DNA from: Priestia aryabhattai B8W22
Lineage (GTDB): Bacteria; Bacillota; Bacilli; Bacillales; Bacillaceae_H
Direction of reading: 5' to 3'
Assembly: GCF_000956595.1 (NCBI RefSeq)
Contig: NZ_JYOO01000038.1
Location: 1-43,998, forward strand
DNA: 43,998 bases
The notes beneath the pieces are model-generated. The model ran no database searches. It saw nothing but the letters and a program-made list of their open reading frames with translations, and was not told the origin of the DNA. Below, piece after piece: positions 24,382 to 32,677 of the stretch. The position numbers and the translations under genes are program-made. The first letter of the stretch is position 1, and each line of letters opens with the position of its first letter.

Positions 24382-25217
24382 ATCGGTTTCCAATAAATAA
24401 AAGCCATATGATATTGATACGTATATTCATATGTGCCATTTATTTTCTTTACATGCTGTAAAATAATCTTCTCAGTTTCTAACTTGTCAACATCTTTAGA
24501 AAGCACCTTGGTCGAGTTCTTCTTGATGAGATCTTCGTACGTCTCATAAGTTACCGTTTTGGTTATAGGAACTAGCTTACAATCTGCATAAATGCCCAGT
24601 TCATATAAAATATTTAGTAAGTCAATATATTCCTTACGGCGCCATTTAATCTCGTAGCCAAGTTTTCTATGTAACTCTACGTAATGAGGCTTTTCTGGAC
24701 CCGTTGACATTCCAATAACTGCCAAACGATTAGCCGAATCATTCATATTTAAGAGACCATCGACAATATTATGCATACGGTAAAAACAGTTTATTCCTAC
24801 TACGGCATCATAGTTATCTGTTAGACGCTCATACTCCCATTTACCTTCTATGAAATTTAGATTAGAGCGGGCATTCGATTGCGTTTGTAAGTAGCGGATG
24901 ATGCTTGGCGAACAATCCATACACGTAAGTTCTTTTACATAATCCGCTATAGCAAACGTATAATTTCCCCACCCAGGGCCAATTTCCACGACAGAGTCAG
25001 TTGGATTCAACAAAGCAAGAAGTTCTTGCTGAAGCTGTTTCACTACAGGATCGTTTTCTGAATCAAAAGACATTTTTTCTAGATACTGCTGCCAAAATTC
25101 ATCTTCAGCTCGGTCATTTATCATCCGTTCTGATATTGAGCCGTCCCATTCCTTCAGGCCTTCCTGCCACTTTTTCACGCGATCACTTTCATATACCGAA
25201 AATTTTGTAAGCTGCAT
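24366..25217 (-). CDS. Class I SAM-dependent methyltransferase, substrate unknown
   Basis: A 283-residue soluble protein with a Rossmann-type SAM-binding motif I VVEIGPGWGNYTFA (about residues 76-89), an acidic ribose-binding position in LTCMDCSPSIIRYL (about 95-108) and motif IV-like YDAVVGINCFYRMHN (about 134-148). The N-terminal 65 residues are helical (KWQEGLKEWDGS, DEFWQQYLEKM). The C-terminal YTYQYHMAFIYWKP closes the fold. It is single-gene with no informative neighbour. The substrate could be a small molecule or a lipid; nothing in the sequence decides. Confidence 0.82.
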   Translation of the reverse strand: MQLTKFSVYESDRVKKWQEGLKEWDGSISERMINDRAEDEFWQQYLEKMSFDSENDPVVKQLQQELLALLNPTDSVVEIGPGWGNYTFAIADYVKELTCMDCSPSIIRYLQTQSNARSNLNFIEGKWEYERLTDNYDAVVGINCFYRMHNIVDGLLNMNDSANRLAVIGMSTGPEKPHYVELHRKLGYEIKWRRKEYIDLLNILYELGIYADCKLVPITKTVTYETYEDLIKKNSTKVLSKDVDKLETEKIILQHVKKINGTYEYTYQYHMAFIYWKPIKRTR

Positions 25218-25262
25218 GCATTCACGTTCCCCTCTTTTATACGTAAACCTATACTATCATAA

Positions 25263-25304
25263 AGAAAAAGAGAGTTCCTTTTTAAACTGGAACTCTCTTT
25301 TTCT
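25263..25304. terminator. Terminator after yhgE
   Basis: AGAAAAAGAGAGTTCC (25263-25278) and GGAACTCTCTTTTTCT (25289-25304) are perfect 16-base inverted repeats around a 10-base loop. Confidence 0.9.
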
Positions 25305-25315
25305 ATTTAATTAAA

Positions 25316-27733
25316 TTATGCTGCTGACTCTTCTTCTGTATAGTGCTGTTCTTTTCTTGTGCTGATATAAAACATTATCAATGAAAGAACAGTGAAGATC
25401 GCTGCAAAGATTCCAAGTATGCCGGCTTGATGCCATACATAGCCAAAATCATCACCAATTGAAATAATTTCACGGAAGCCGCGAATTGCATAAGTCATAG
25501 GCAAGTATGGATTGATTGCCTGGAAGAATTCCGGCACAAGTGCTTTAGGGAATGTACCTGCACTGCCGCCAATTTGAAGCAACAAAATAATAAACGCTAA
25601 ATACTGTCCTACTTTTCCTAACGCTGTTGTTAAGAACAAAATCAGCGCAAAGAACGTTACACCTGTAATCATCGTAAAGATATAGAAGTGCCAAATGCTT
25701 GTTACGTTTAAATGTAAGCCCCATAAAAGAGCCGTAACGGCAATTGCTGCCTGTAATATACCTACGATCGTGATGACACTAAACTTACTCAAGAACCATG
25801 AAATACCTGAAGTTGGTCGAATAGACGGTTCTTTTAATGGATAAACAGATGAGAACATTAACGTTCCTGCAAACAAACCAATACATAAGATATATGGAGC
25901 CAATCCGACACCGTACTTATCTACATTGTTTTGTTTATCTGATTTTAAATCCGTTGGATTTGAAAACATGCTGTATGTTTTATCATCCGCTTTAACATCT
26001 TTTGCATCTTTTGCACCATCTGCTAAAGATGAATGAAGTTCGCTTGTTCCATCTGATAATTTAGATGAACCATCATATAATTTTGACGAACCATTCGTTA
26101 ACTCTTTAGATCCATTTGCTAGTTTAGTTGCCCCGTTTTCGAGCTGCGTTAAACCATTTGCTAGCGCTGCGCTTCCTTGTTCAGACTTTTTAAGTCCATC
26201 CACCAGCTGCTGCTGACCGTCAGCAAGCTTTCCAGCTCCCGTATGAGCATTAGCAATACCGCTATTGAACTCTGCAAATTTGCTGTTGAACTGCTTTTCT
26301 CCGTCTGCTAGTTTAACAGCACCGTCGTATAATTGAGTTTGACCATTGTATAACTGAGTTTGGGCGTTGTATAACTGAGTTTGGCCATTGTACAGCTGAC
26401 TTTGTCCGTCAGCAATTTTATTAATAGCGCTTTGAATATCTTCTCCGCCTTTAGACAGCTTTTGAAGCGCGGCTGATAACTCTTGCACTTTATCTACTTT
26501 TGCTTTTAACTGCTCTGCTTTTTGCTGCTGTTCATCCATAAACTGCTGAGACGTGAGTTTTTTAATTCCTGCAATCAGCGTTTGTTTTTGCTCGTCAGGA
26601 ATGGACTCATTGCTGTTAATGCTGTCAATGAGAGCTTGCTGCTGCTTTTCAAACTCTGCTTTTTTTGAATCAACCTGCTGTTTAATCTGCGTAATTTCTT
26701 GTTCCGCTTGATTAATTTGCTGCGTAACGCTGCTCACTTCAGCGTCCACTTGATTTAAGCCGCTTGTAAACTGCGGTAATTTTCCTTGAAGTGTCTTTGT
26801 TCCTTCATTAAGTTGCTTTGTAGCATCTTGGAGTTTTTTAGTCCCACCTTGCAGTTTTTCTGTTCCATCTTGTAGTTTTCCTAATCCAGTGCTAAGCTTT
26901 CCTGCACCTGTTTCAAGTTCTTTAGAAGCCGCGTACAGTTGCCCGCTTCCATTCTCTAACTTCCCTAAACCGCTGTTTAAGCTGCCTAAGTTTTCATTAA
27001 TTGTGTCCGCACCGTTTAGTAGCTTGGCCGTACCAGCATTTAAATCTGTTGCGCCTTTTCGTGCATCTGCTAATCCATTTGCCAATTTAGCTGTACCGTC
27101 TTCAAACGTAACCGTGCTGTCTGCTAGTTTCTTCATATTATCTTTTAACGTTTTCGAGCCATCTTCTAGCTCACCTGCACCGTCACTTGCTTTTTGAAGA
27201 CCGTCGGCTACTTGCTTAAAGCTGTCAAATACCGTTTCAGCATACTGCTTTGTGACCGCTTCTTTAATTTGATCATTGATTTTAGCTACTGCGTTTGAGC
27301 TAATTTGAGCGCCTGAATAGTTCTTTCCCGCATTTGTATGATAGATAAATTTCATTTTTTTAGGATCTTTATCCATTAATGTTGTTGCATTTTTAGAGAA
27401 ATTCTTTGGAATTTCTAAAACTAAATAGTAGTCCTCATTTTTTAAGCCTTCTAACGCTTTTTCTTTGTTGGTAAATTTCCAGTCAAATTTATCGTTTTTC
27501 TTTAAATCATCAACAAAATCACGACCGACATTCAATTTCTTTCCATCTAACGTAGCACCTTTATCTTCATTTACCACTGCAACTGGAATTTGATCTGTTT
27601 TTCCATATGGATCCCAGTAAGCAGATAAAAAGATGACATTATAAAGTAATGGAACAAATAACAATCCGCAAATCACAACAATAGTCATTGGTTTGGAAAA
27701 GATTTTTTTCCATTCTCCTTTAATCATATTCAT
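25316..27733 (-). CDS. yhgE: YhgE/Pip-family membrane protein
   Basis: An 805-residue membrane protein. One N-terminal helix (about residues 17-35) is followed by an extracellular domain with AVVNEDKGA and NYSGAQISSNAV. A very long repeat-rich region (about residues 175-590) is built of heptads such as LADGxxxLxxGxxxL and is interrupted by a coiled coil (EQEITQIKQQVDSKKAEFEK). About five C-terminal helices of ABC-2-permease type follow (FSSVYPLKEPSIRPTSGISW, LPMTYAIRGFREIISIG). The family includes the phage-infection protein Pip of lactococci. The biochemical function is unknown; type VII secretion EsaA is a distant relative. GGAGG lies nine bases before the ATG. A palindromic operator overlaps its leader. 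Confidence 0.9.
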   Translation of the reverse strand: MNMIKGEWKKIFSKPMTIVVICGLLFVPLLYNVIFLSAYWDPYGKTDQIPVAVVNEDKGATLDGKKLNVGRDFVDDLKKNDKFDWKFTNKEKALEGLKNEDYYLVLEIPKNFSKNATTLMDKDPKKMKFIYHTNAGKNYSGAQISSNAVAKINDQIKEAVTKQYAETVFDSFKQVADGLQKASDGAGELEDGSKTLKDNMKKLADSTVTFEDGTAKLANGLADARKGATDLNAGTAKLLNGADTINENLGSLNSGLGKLENGSGQLYAASKELETGAGKLSTGLGKLQDGTEKLQGGTKKLQDATKQLNEGTKTLQGKLPQFTSGLNQVDAEVSSVTQQINQAEQEITQIKQQVDSKKAEFEKQQQALIDSINSNESIPDEQKQTLIAGIKKLTSQQFMDEQQQKAEQLKAKVDKVQELSAALQKLSKGGEDIQSAINKIADGQSQLYNGQTQLYNAQTQLYNGQTQLYDGAVKLADGEKQFNSKFAEFNSGIANAHTGAGKLADGQQQLVDGLKKSEQGSAALANGLTQLENGATKLANGSKELTNGSSKLYDGSSKLSDGTSELHSSLADGAKDAKDVKADDKTYSMFSNPTDLKSDKQNNVDKYGVGLAPYILCIGLFAGTLMFSSVYPLKEPSIRPTSGISWFLSKFSVITIVGILQAAIAVTALLWGLHLNVTSIWHFYIFTMITGVTFFALILFLTTALGKVGQYLAFIILLLQIGGSAGTFPKALVPEFFQAINPYLPMTYAIRGFREIISIGDDFGYVWHQAGILGIFAAIFTVLSLIMFYISTRKEQHYTEEESAA
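26318..26400 (-). repeat. Tandem 21-base repeats inside yhgE
   Basis: The reverse strand codes for consecutive seven-residue units QLYNGQT, QLYNAQT, QLYNGQT and QLYDGAV. The DNA copies are nearly identical, so copy number could vary by slippage without changing frame. Confidence 0.7.
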
Positions 27734-27774
27734 GTTTTCTAGCCTCCAATAATCCTTACTTCCGCCTGACTGTT

Positions 27775-27841
27775 TGACCGAAAAACATTTTCGGTCATTA
27801 AGTTCTGATTAATGTTACCATATTCACAAGAATAAGGTCAA
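27775..27841 (-). promoter_or_regulatory. yhgE promoter and TetR-type operator
   Basis: On the reverse strand TTGACC (27836-27841), an 18-base spacer and TAACAT (27812-27817). Just downstream of the expected start lies the perfect palindrome TGACCGAAAA-ACA-TTTTCGGTCA (27775-27797). This shape suits a TetR-family repressor, but no tetR gene is in the window. Confidence 0.65.
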
Positions 27842-27857
27842 TCGTTATTCTGTAATT

Positions 27858-27895
27858 AAAAGCTGATTTTAGCAGAAAGTTTAAAATCAGCTTTT
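27858..27895 (-). terminator. Terminator after the GNAT gene
   Basis: AAAAGCTGATTTTA (27858-27871) and TAAAATCAGCTTTT (27882-27895) are perfect 14-base inverted repeats. The hairpin is about 30 bases after the GNAT stop and just before the yhgE promoter. Confidence 0.85.
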
Positions 27896-27924
27896 TAAGA
27901 CAACGTTCACACTAAATATCAGGC

Positions 27925-28410
27925 TTAAATCATGAGCTTCATTCGCATCGTTCTTAATAAATGCCCGTCAAATTCATCATCAAATTCATCCACAAGCTGG
28001 AAACCTTTTGATTGATAAAATGCACGGCCTATTCCGTTTTCCCTTTCTACGTTAATGTAAACGATTTTTAATTCCTTCGACCGCTTCATTCCTTTTTCTA
28101 ACAATTGCGAACCGATTCCTTTCCCTTGATAAGCAGGAAGTATATAGATAGACCCTAGTTCTATTTCCCCTCTGTTTTGTAGTCGGAAAAAGTTAGCATA
28201 TCCTACGATTTTCTCATCAATAGTTGCTACATAAATGAACGAATTGCGCAAGCGCCACAGCAGCCTTTCATTGGAGTATGCTTCTGAAAGAAACCGATTC
28301 TGAACGCTTCTAGGAATAATTCCTTCATATGTATCATACCAGCTCATCTTTGCGACGTATTGAACAGACGTAATATCTTCTTTTCTCATTTTGCGAATGA
28401 TTACCTCCAC
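27925..28410 (-). CDS. GNAT-family N-acetyltransferase
   Basis: A 161-residue acetyltransferase with the acetyl-CoA pyrophosphate loop motif QGKGIGSQLL (about residues 95-104). The preceding beta strand is ELGSIYILPAYQ, and NVERENGIGRAFYQSKGFQ forms the C-terminal motif B region. The start is GTG at 28410, six bases after AGGAGGG. It is a single gene. The acceptor substrate cannot be deduced; the family covers amines, antibiotics and protein N-termini. Confidence 0.88.
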   Translation of the reverse strand: MEVIIRKMRKEDITSVQYVAKMSWYDTYEGIIPRSVQNRFLSEAYSNERLLWRLRNSFIYVATIDEKIVGYANFFRLQNRGEIELGSIYILPAYQGKGIGSQLLEKGMKRSKELKIVYINVERENGIGRAFYQSKGFQLVDEFDDEFDGHLLRTMRMKLMI

Positions 28411-28509
28411 TCACATCCCTCCTGACAATTTGCTGCTAAAATCGTACATAATTTCACCTAAAAAATATAGTTATAAATATATATTTTTAATTGTAACGCT
28501 CTAGAAGCA

Positions 28510-28569
28510 TTGATTGATTTTAGAACCTTATGTATAATCGAGATAGATACAAATTGAAAATGATTATCA
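28510..28569 (+). promoter_or_regulatory. feo promoter with Fur box
   Basis: TTGATT (28510-28515), a 17-base spacer and TATAAT (28533-28538). Downstream, TGAAAATGATTATCA (28555-28569) matches the 7-1-7 Fur consensus TGATAATNATTATCA at all positions but one. Fe-Fur binding there would block transcription when iron is plentiful. Confidence 0.85.
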
Positions 28570-28585
28570 TTAACAGGAGTGCTGA

Positions 28586-28816
28586 ATGATGAATTTAACT
28601 ACCGTGAGTATTGGCGACAAAGTAAAAGTTAAAAACATTGAATTTTTAGATAGATCATTAGAACGCCGCCTTCTTTCTTTTGGAGTAAAAAAGGGCTGCG
28701 AACTATGCATGAAACAAAAAACCATTTTAGGGGGACCTTGTATTATTGAATGCCAAGGTCAAATGATTAGCATCCGAAAACGAGATGCGGCTAAAATTGA
28801 GGTTGAGACAGCATGA
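28586..28816 (+). CDS. feoA: Ferrous iron transport protein FeoA
   Basis: A 76-residue SH3-like protein with the FeoA pattern VSIGDKVKVKNIE, ERRLLSFGVKKGCEL and CQGQMISIRKRDAAKIEV. It is thought to bind and modulate FeoB in the cytoplasm. Two adjacent ATGs follow CAGGAGTG. The stop overlaps the feoB start by four bases (ATGA), so the pair is coupled. A Fur box lies 17 bases upstream of the ATG. Confidence 0.93.
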   Translation: MMNLTTVSIGDKVKVKNIEFLDRSLERRLLSFGVKKGCELCMKQKTILGGPCIIECQGQMISIRKRDAAKIEVETA

Positions 28817-30783
28817 GTACAATTGCACTTTTAGGAAATCCAAACACAGGAAAAACTTCTTTATTCAATATATTAACAGATTCCTATGAATACGTAGGAA
28901 ACTGGAGCGGTGTAACGGTTGAAAAGAAAGTTGGGTCTATTAAAAAGCAAAACAGCCAGCTGGTTGATTTGCCGGGTGTGTATGACTTCACTCCTCTTTC
29001 TTCAGATGAAGCAGTGGTAACTAACTTTTTGTTAACCGGAGAATTTAACAGCATGCTGAATATCGTAGACGCTTCTCAGTTTGAAAGAAGCATGCATCTT
29101 ACTATTCAAGCATTGGAATATGGAAAGCCATTAGTAATCGGCTTAAATATGATTGATGTAGCAGAAAAACGCGGATTGACTTTTAATTTGGAGAAACTTA
29201 GCAAATCATTACATATTCCGGTTTCTGCAATTATTGCCCGCAATGGAAAAGGAATTAATGAGCTTCTCTCCACTTTGAAGCAAGATTTAAAAGCCCCGTT
29301 ATTTCAATTAAATTATGGGGAAACCGCTGAACAAGCAATTCATATGATTCAAACAAAGGCGGATGTCAGCAGATGGATTGCCATTCAATTCTTAGCTGAA
29401 AATAGCGTAATCGAATCAACATTAAAAGGAAAAACCAGTTACTCAGAGCTGCTTGAGCTTCGAAAAGCAGCTGCACAAAAATTAAACAAGCCGCTTAGCG
29501 AGCATTTCTTCGACGTGCGTACAGCATTTATTGAGCGCATTTCCAGCGAGTGTATCGTAAAGGGCAGCGAAACGCCTCTAACCTTCACAGATCGAATCGA
29601 TCGAATTGTGACGCATAAGTGGCTCGGCCTCCCTATTTTTCTTGGCTTAATGTACTTGATTTTTAATATTACGTTTACTTGGATTGGCATTCCTCTTTCT
29701 GATAAACTGGACGGTTTTTTTGGCGGAACGCTTAGTAAAGGCGCTGATTCTCTTCTAAATGCAGCTGGTGCTGCTCCATTTATTCATGATTTAATTGTGG
29801 ATGGCATCATCGCAGGCGTAGGCGGCGTATTAGTATTTGTACCACAAATTTTTGTTCTGTTCTTTTTCATTTCACTGCTTGAAGATTCAGGATACATGGC
29901 TCGAATTGCTGTAGTAATGGATCGTATCATGGAATTTTTCGGTTTGAACGGTAAAGCATTCATCCCGATGATTATTAGCTTTGGATGTAACGTACCGGGG
30001 ATCATGGCCGCACGTACAATTGAACAGCGAAAAGAACGCCTTATGACCATTTTAGTAAATCCATTTATGAGCTGCTCAGCACGTCTTCCTGTATACGCTT
30101 TGTTTGTAGGTGCATTTTTTGTACAAAACGGAGCAGCTGTGGTGTTTTCTATGTACTTGCTTGGCATCATTTTAGCACTTGTTGTAACGAAAATTTTATC
30201 AGTAACGCTTCTTAAAGACGAACAATCAACTTTTATTGTTGAACTTCCTCCTTACCGCGTACCTCAAGCCAAAACTCTTTGGAGAAGCACGTGGGAAAAA
30301 GGCAGAAACTTTGTCCGAAAAGCAGGTACAGTTATTTTAGCTGGCTCTGTATTTATCTGGCTATCATCTTATGCTGGCCCTGGCGGTTTTGGAGTAGCTA
30401 TGGAAAATAGCTTTATGGCTATTATTGGAGGCGCTATTGCTCCACTATTTATTCCATTAGGCTTTGCGACATGGCAGGCTGTAGCATCACTGATCACAGG
30501 CTTCCTAGCTAAAGAAGTAGTTGTTTCGACTATGAGCATCATTTATAAAGTACAGGAAGGACAGCTTGGAGACACAATGAAGACGTTCTTTACACCGCTA
30601 ACAGCCTATACGTTTATGGTGTTTGTTCTTCTTTACGTTCCGTGTCTAGCAACCGTCGCTGTTATTCGACGAGAAACCGGCTCATTGAAATGGACGGCAT
30701 TTGCTGTGGCCTATCCTTTAGTTGTCGCTTATCTCGTAGCTTTGCTTGTACACACGGTTGGAAAAATACTTGGGTTTTCTTAA
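28813..30783 (+). CDS. feoB: Ferrous iron transporter FeoB
   Basis: A 656-residue inner-membrane Fe2+ transporter. The N-terminal G domain has G1 GNPNTGKTS (8-16), G3 VDLPGVYD (about 52-59) and G4 NMIDVA (about 113). A helical spacer domain and then the Gate-type membrane domain follow (SFGCNVPGIMAARTIEQRKERL and NPFMSCSARLPVYALF in the two core repeats, with their Cys residues). The length is normal. It lies in the feoA-feoB-Cys-rich protein operon. Confidence 0.95.
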   Translation: MSTIALLGNPNTGKTSLFNILTDSYEYVGNWSGVTVEKKVGSIKKQNSQLVDLPGVYDFTPLSSDEAVVTNFLLTGEFNSMLNIVDASQFERSMHLTIQALEYGKPLVIGLNMIDVAEKRGLTFNLEKLSKSLHIPVSAIIARNGKGINELLSTLKQDLKAPLFQLNYGETAEQAIHMIQTKADVSRWIAIQFLAENSVIESTLKGKTSYSELLELRKAAAQKLNKPLSEHFFDVRTAFIERISSECIVKGSETPLTFTDRIDRIVTHKWLGLPIFLGLMYLIFNITFTWIGIPLSDKLDGFFGGTLSKGADSLLNAAGAAPFIHDLIVDGIIAGVGGVLVFVPQIFVLFFFISLLEDSGYMARIAVVMDRIMEFFGLNGKAFIPMIISFGCNVPGIMAARTIEQRKERLMTILVNPFMSCSARLPVYALFVGAFFVQNGAAVVFSMYLLGIILALVVTKILSVTLLKDEQSTFIVELPPYRVPQAKTLWRSTWEKGRNFVRKAGTVILAGSVFIWLSSYAGPGGFGVAMENSFMAIIGGAIAPLFIPLGFATWQAVASLITGFLAKEVVVSTMSIIYKVQEGQLGDTMKTFFTPLTAYTFMVFVLLYVPCLATVAVIRRETGSLKWTAFAVAYPLVVAYLVALLVHTVGKILGFS

Positions 30784-30798
30784 AAGGAGTGACTAACA

Positions 30799-30984
30799 TT
30801 GATTATTAATATTTTAATTGGGGTTTTAATATTTGGGTATGCCCTTTATCATATGACAAAATTCTTCCGCAAGAGCACTCAGGGAAAATGCGCAAGCTGC
30901 GGACAGCAATCTTCTTGCACGACGGATGATTGCGGTATTGATTGGGATAAAACAATTCAAGAAGCTCAAAATCAATCGTCTTAA
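30799..30984 (+). CDS. FeoB-associated Cys-rich membrane protein
   Basis: A 61-residue protein with one N-terminal membrane helix (residues 2-20) and a soluble tail carrying four Cys (CASCGQQSSCTTDDC, about residues 34-48). Small proteins of this kind often follow feoB in Firmicutes. They may supply or protect Fe2+, possibly as a FeoC substitute; this is inference. AAGGAGTG precedes the TTG start, 15 bases after feoB. Confidence 0.85.
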   Translation: MIINILIGVLIFGYALYHMTKFFRKSTQGKCASCGQQSSCTTDDCGIDWDKTIQEAQNQSS

Positions 30985-30988
30985 TACA

Positions 30989-31024
30989 TTAAAAAAGCAT
31001 CCTGATAGCGGGATGCTTTTTTAA
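30989..31024. terminator. Bidirectional terminator after feo
   Basis: TTAAAAAAGCATCC (30989-31002) and GGATGCTTTTTTAA (31011-31024) form a perfect 14-pair stem with an 8-base loop, between convergent transcripts. Confidence 0.92.
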
Positions 31025-31026
31025 TG

Positions 31027-31350
31027 TTACGCAACTAGTTTTAAAATGAGATGAGAAAGAACTTCTTTTTCCTCTTCACTGCTGACTTTCCATAACTCAT
31101 GAAGGACTTTTTCTTCTCGGTTTCGAGGTTCCTCATTTTTGGCTAAATAGCTAGCCACTTTTTTTGTAGCGGCCGTTAATTGTTCCTCATTTAACCCGAG
31201 CTTTTTACCGACATGGACTTTTTGACTTAAATAATCAGTAAACGTATCAAAGTTCTGCAAAATTGCTTCTTTTTTCTCCGTTCCTAAATTATCTGCCGTT
31301 TCTTCAATTTTATTCATGTCTTTTGTAGTTCCTTCATTCATTTGACTCAC
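31027..31350 (-). CDS. DUF3243-family protein
   Basis: A 107-residue soluble helical protein. The domain covers about residues 30-105 (NFDTFTDYLSQKVHVGKKLGL, VASYLAKNEEPRNREEKVLHELW, EEEKEVLSHLILKLV) and resembles B. subtilis YmfJ from memory. The start is GTG at 31350, nine bases after AAAAAGGAG; the frame remains open 15 codons upstream, but that would overlap the preceding gene. It is co-transcribed with the YtxH-like gene 16 bases upstream. The function is unknown. Confidence 0.75.
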   Translation of the reverse strand: MSQMNEGTTKDMNKIEETADNLGTEKKEAILQNFDTFTDYLSQKVHVGKKLGLNEEQLTAATKKVASYLAKNEEPRNREEKVLHELWKVSSEEEKEVLSHLILKLVA

Positions 31351-31366
31351 AGTTAACATCTCCTTT

Positions 31367-31948
31367 TTAGTGAATAGACTGGTATGTTCTTTCACGCTCA
31401 GCTTCTGGTTTTTCGTCTGGCGTCATCTTTTCCTTACTTATTTCAGAAGTTGCATCTTTCACTTTTTCACCAATTTGCTGTAAATCACTTTTAGCATCTT
31501 CTACCGTCGATTTTGCATCATGCGTAACGCTTTTCACATCTTCTGCTTGCTTAAAGAAATCTTCGTTTACACGCTCGTACAAATGTTTAGCGTCATTAAT
31601 TGCGTCTTTTAGCAAATTTGATGCGTTTTTCATTTGCTGCACCATTTTTTCTTTTGTTTCTTGAGGGTTTTCTTTTACTTGATTAATCATATTTGCAGAA
31701 GAGTCCTTTAACGTAACGGCTCTTCTTTTAACAGACGAGCGAGTTTTATTATCAAGTAGTGTTATACACCCACCCACAACTGCTCCGACAACAACACCTT
31801 TTACCAGCTTGCTGCTGCAGCTTTTTCCCGTGCTAACAGCAGTAGGGCTATTAGCTGTCTGTGGATTGTTATTAATTCCTATATCGTTGTTAATGCCTGC
31901 GCTGTTGCTTACAGCAGGGTTTTGTAATTCAGATCGACTTCTTTCCAT
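31367..31948 (-). CDS. YtxH-domain general stress protein
   Basis: A 193-residue protein. An Asn/Ser-rich N-terminus (residues 1-45) is followed by a short hydrophobic helix KLVKGVVVGAVVGGCITLL (about residues 46-64) and a positively charged KTRSSVKRR. A long Lys/Asp/Glu/Gln amphipathic helical tail with LEA-like spacing (VKENPQETKEKMVQQMKNAS) completes it. The helix plus charged tail is the YtxH arrangement. The start is the ATG at 31948 with AAAGGAGG upstream; the open frame extends 35 codons further without a site. A sigma-B-like promoter lies about 35 bases upstream of the start. Confidence 0.8.
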   Translation of the reverse strand: MERSRSELQNPAVSNSAGINNDIGINNNPQTANSPTAVSTGKSCSSKLVKGVVVGAVVGGCITLLDNKTRSSVKRRAVTLKDSSANMINQVKENPQETKEKMVQQMKNASNLLKDAINDAKHLYERVNEDFFKQAEDVKSVTHDAKSTVEDAKSDLQQIGEKVKDATSEISKEKMTPDEKPEAERERTYQSIH

Positions 31949-31982
31949 TTTTACTGCCTCCTTTAGCATTGTTATTGAGTGA

Positions 31983-32007
31983 TTTCCCACTTTTTTTATA
32001 TTTAAAC
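31983..32007 (-). promoter_or_regulatory. Sigma-B-like promoter of the ytxH-DUF3243 operon
   Basis: On the reverse strand GTTTAA (32002-32007), a 13-base spacer and GGGAAA (31983-31988), matching the sigma-B pattern GTTTAA-N12-14-GGGWAW. B. subtilis ytxGHJ is also a sigma-B operon. Confidence 0.65.
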
Positions 32008-32199
32008 AATTGAACACAAAAAACATGACTAAAGACCACCTTTTAGCTCGCACTAGTCAAGAATAACTATATAGTAAAAAAACTCCCCCTTTTGAATGGA
32101 AAAGCGCAAGCCGGATTTTTGTAAAAGGATTGTCAGCACCGGTATAATAAGAAGTACTTTAAAAGAAATCTTATACTATTGGTTATAGGGGTGAAGCAA

Positions 32200-32565
32200 T
32201 TGAGCCAGCTTGATAAGGAATTTAACTGTGAGAAAGAATTAACACTTGCTATTATCGGCGGGAAATGGAAGATGCTGATACTATGGCATTTAGGACGTGA
32301 GGGAACTAAACGGTTTGGAGAACTAAAATCCCTTATTCCTGATATTACGCCGCGCATGCTGGTTAATCAGCTGCGGGAACTGGAAGAAGATCTGATTGTT
32401 AATCGTAAAGTTTATCCTGTCGTACCACCTAAAGTCGAATACTCACTTACGAAAGAAGGAGAAAGTTTAATGCCTATTTTGACAGCTATGTATGATTGGG
32501 GTAAAAATTACCGTGATACTGTGCTGATCAATCAAGAACAAAAGGCAGAAACGTTAATTAAATGA
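32200..32565 (+). CDS. hxlR: HxlR, activator of hxlAB
   Basis: A 121-residue HxlR/DUF24 winged-helix regulator nearly identical in key segments to B. subtilis HxlR as I recall it: [20 protein letters not shown] (about residues 8-27), [20 protein letters not shown] and [19 protein letters not shown]. HxlR activates hxlAB in response to formaldehyde. The Cys near residue 10 is the conserved sensing position of the family. The start is TTG at 32200, six bases after AGGGGTG; the frame extends seven codons upstream to another TTG without a site. It lies just before hxlAB on the same strand, separated by a terminator. Confidence 0.88.
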   Translation: MSQLDKEFNCEKELTLAIIGGKWKMLILWHLGREGTKRFGELKSLIPDITPRMLVNQLRELEEDLIVNRKVYPVVPPKVEYSLTKEGESLMPILTAMYDWGKNYRDTVLINQEQKAETLIK

Positions 32566-32604
32566 TGGAAACTACTCCTTCTATTCCATAGTCTTTATTT
32601 TTTT

Positions 32605-32640
32605 ATGCGGATGATATTACTCCATATCATCCGCATTTTT
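32605..32640 (+). terminator. Terminator after hxlR
   Basis: ATGCGGATGATAT (32605-32617) and ATATCATCCGCAT (32624-32636) form a perfect 13-pair stem followed by TTTT. It separates hxlR from hxlAB. Confidence 0.9.
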
Positions 32641-32677
32641 AATGAAAATTAAGCGGTTACAAGACTGATATGTCCAT

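Noticed and set aside
26889-27197. Forward-strand open frame of 102 codons inside yhgE
   Set aside because: It mirrors the Leu/Gly/Asp repeats of yhgE and shows the matching Ser/Ala/Pro bias of a repeat shadow.
29784-30170. Open frame of 128 codons on the reverse strand inside feoB
   Set aside because: It is opposite the conserved membrane core of FeoB; the long frame follows from the codon use of feoB.
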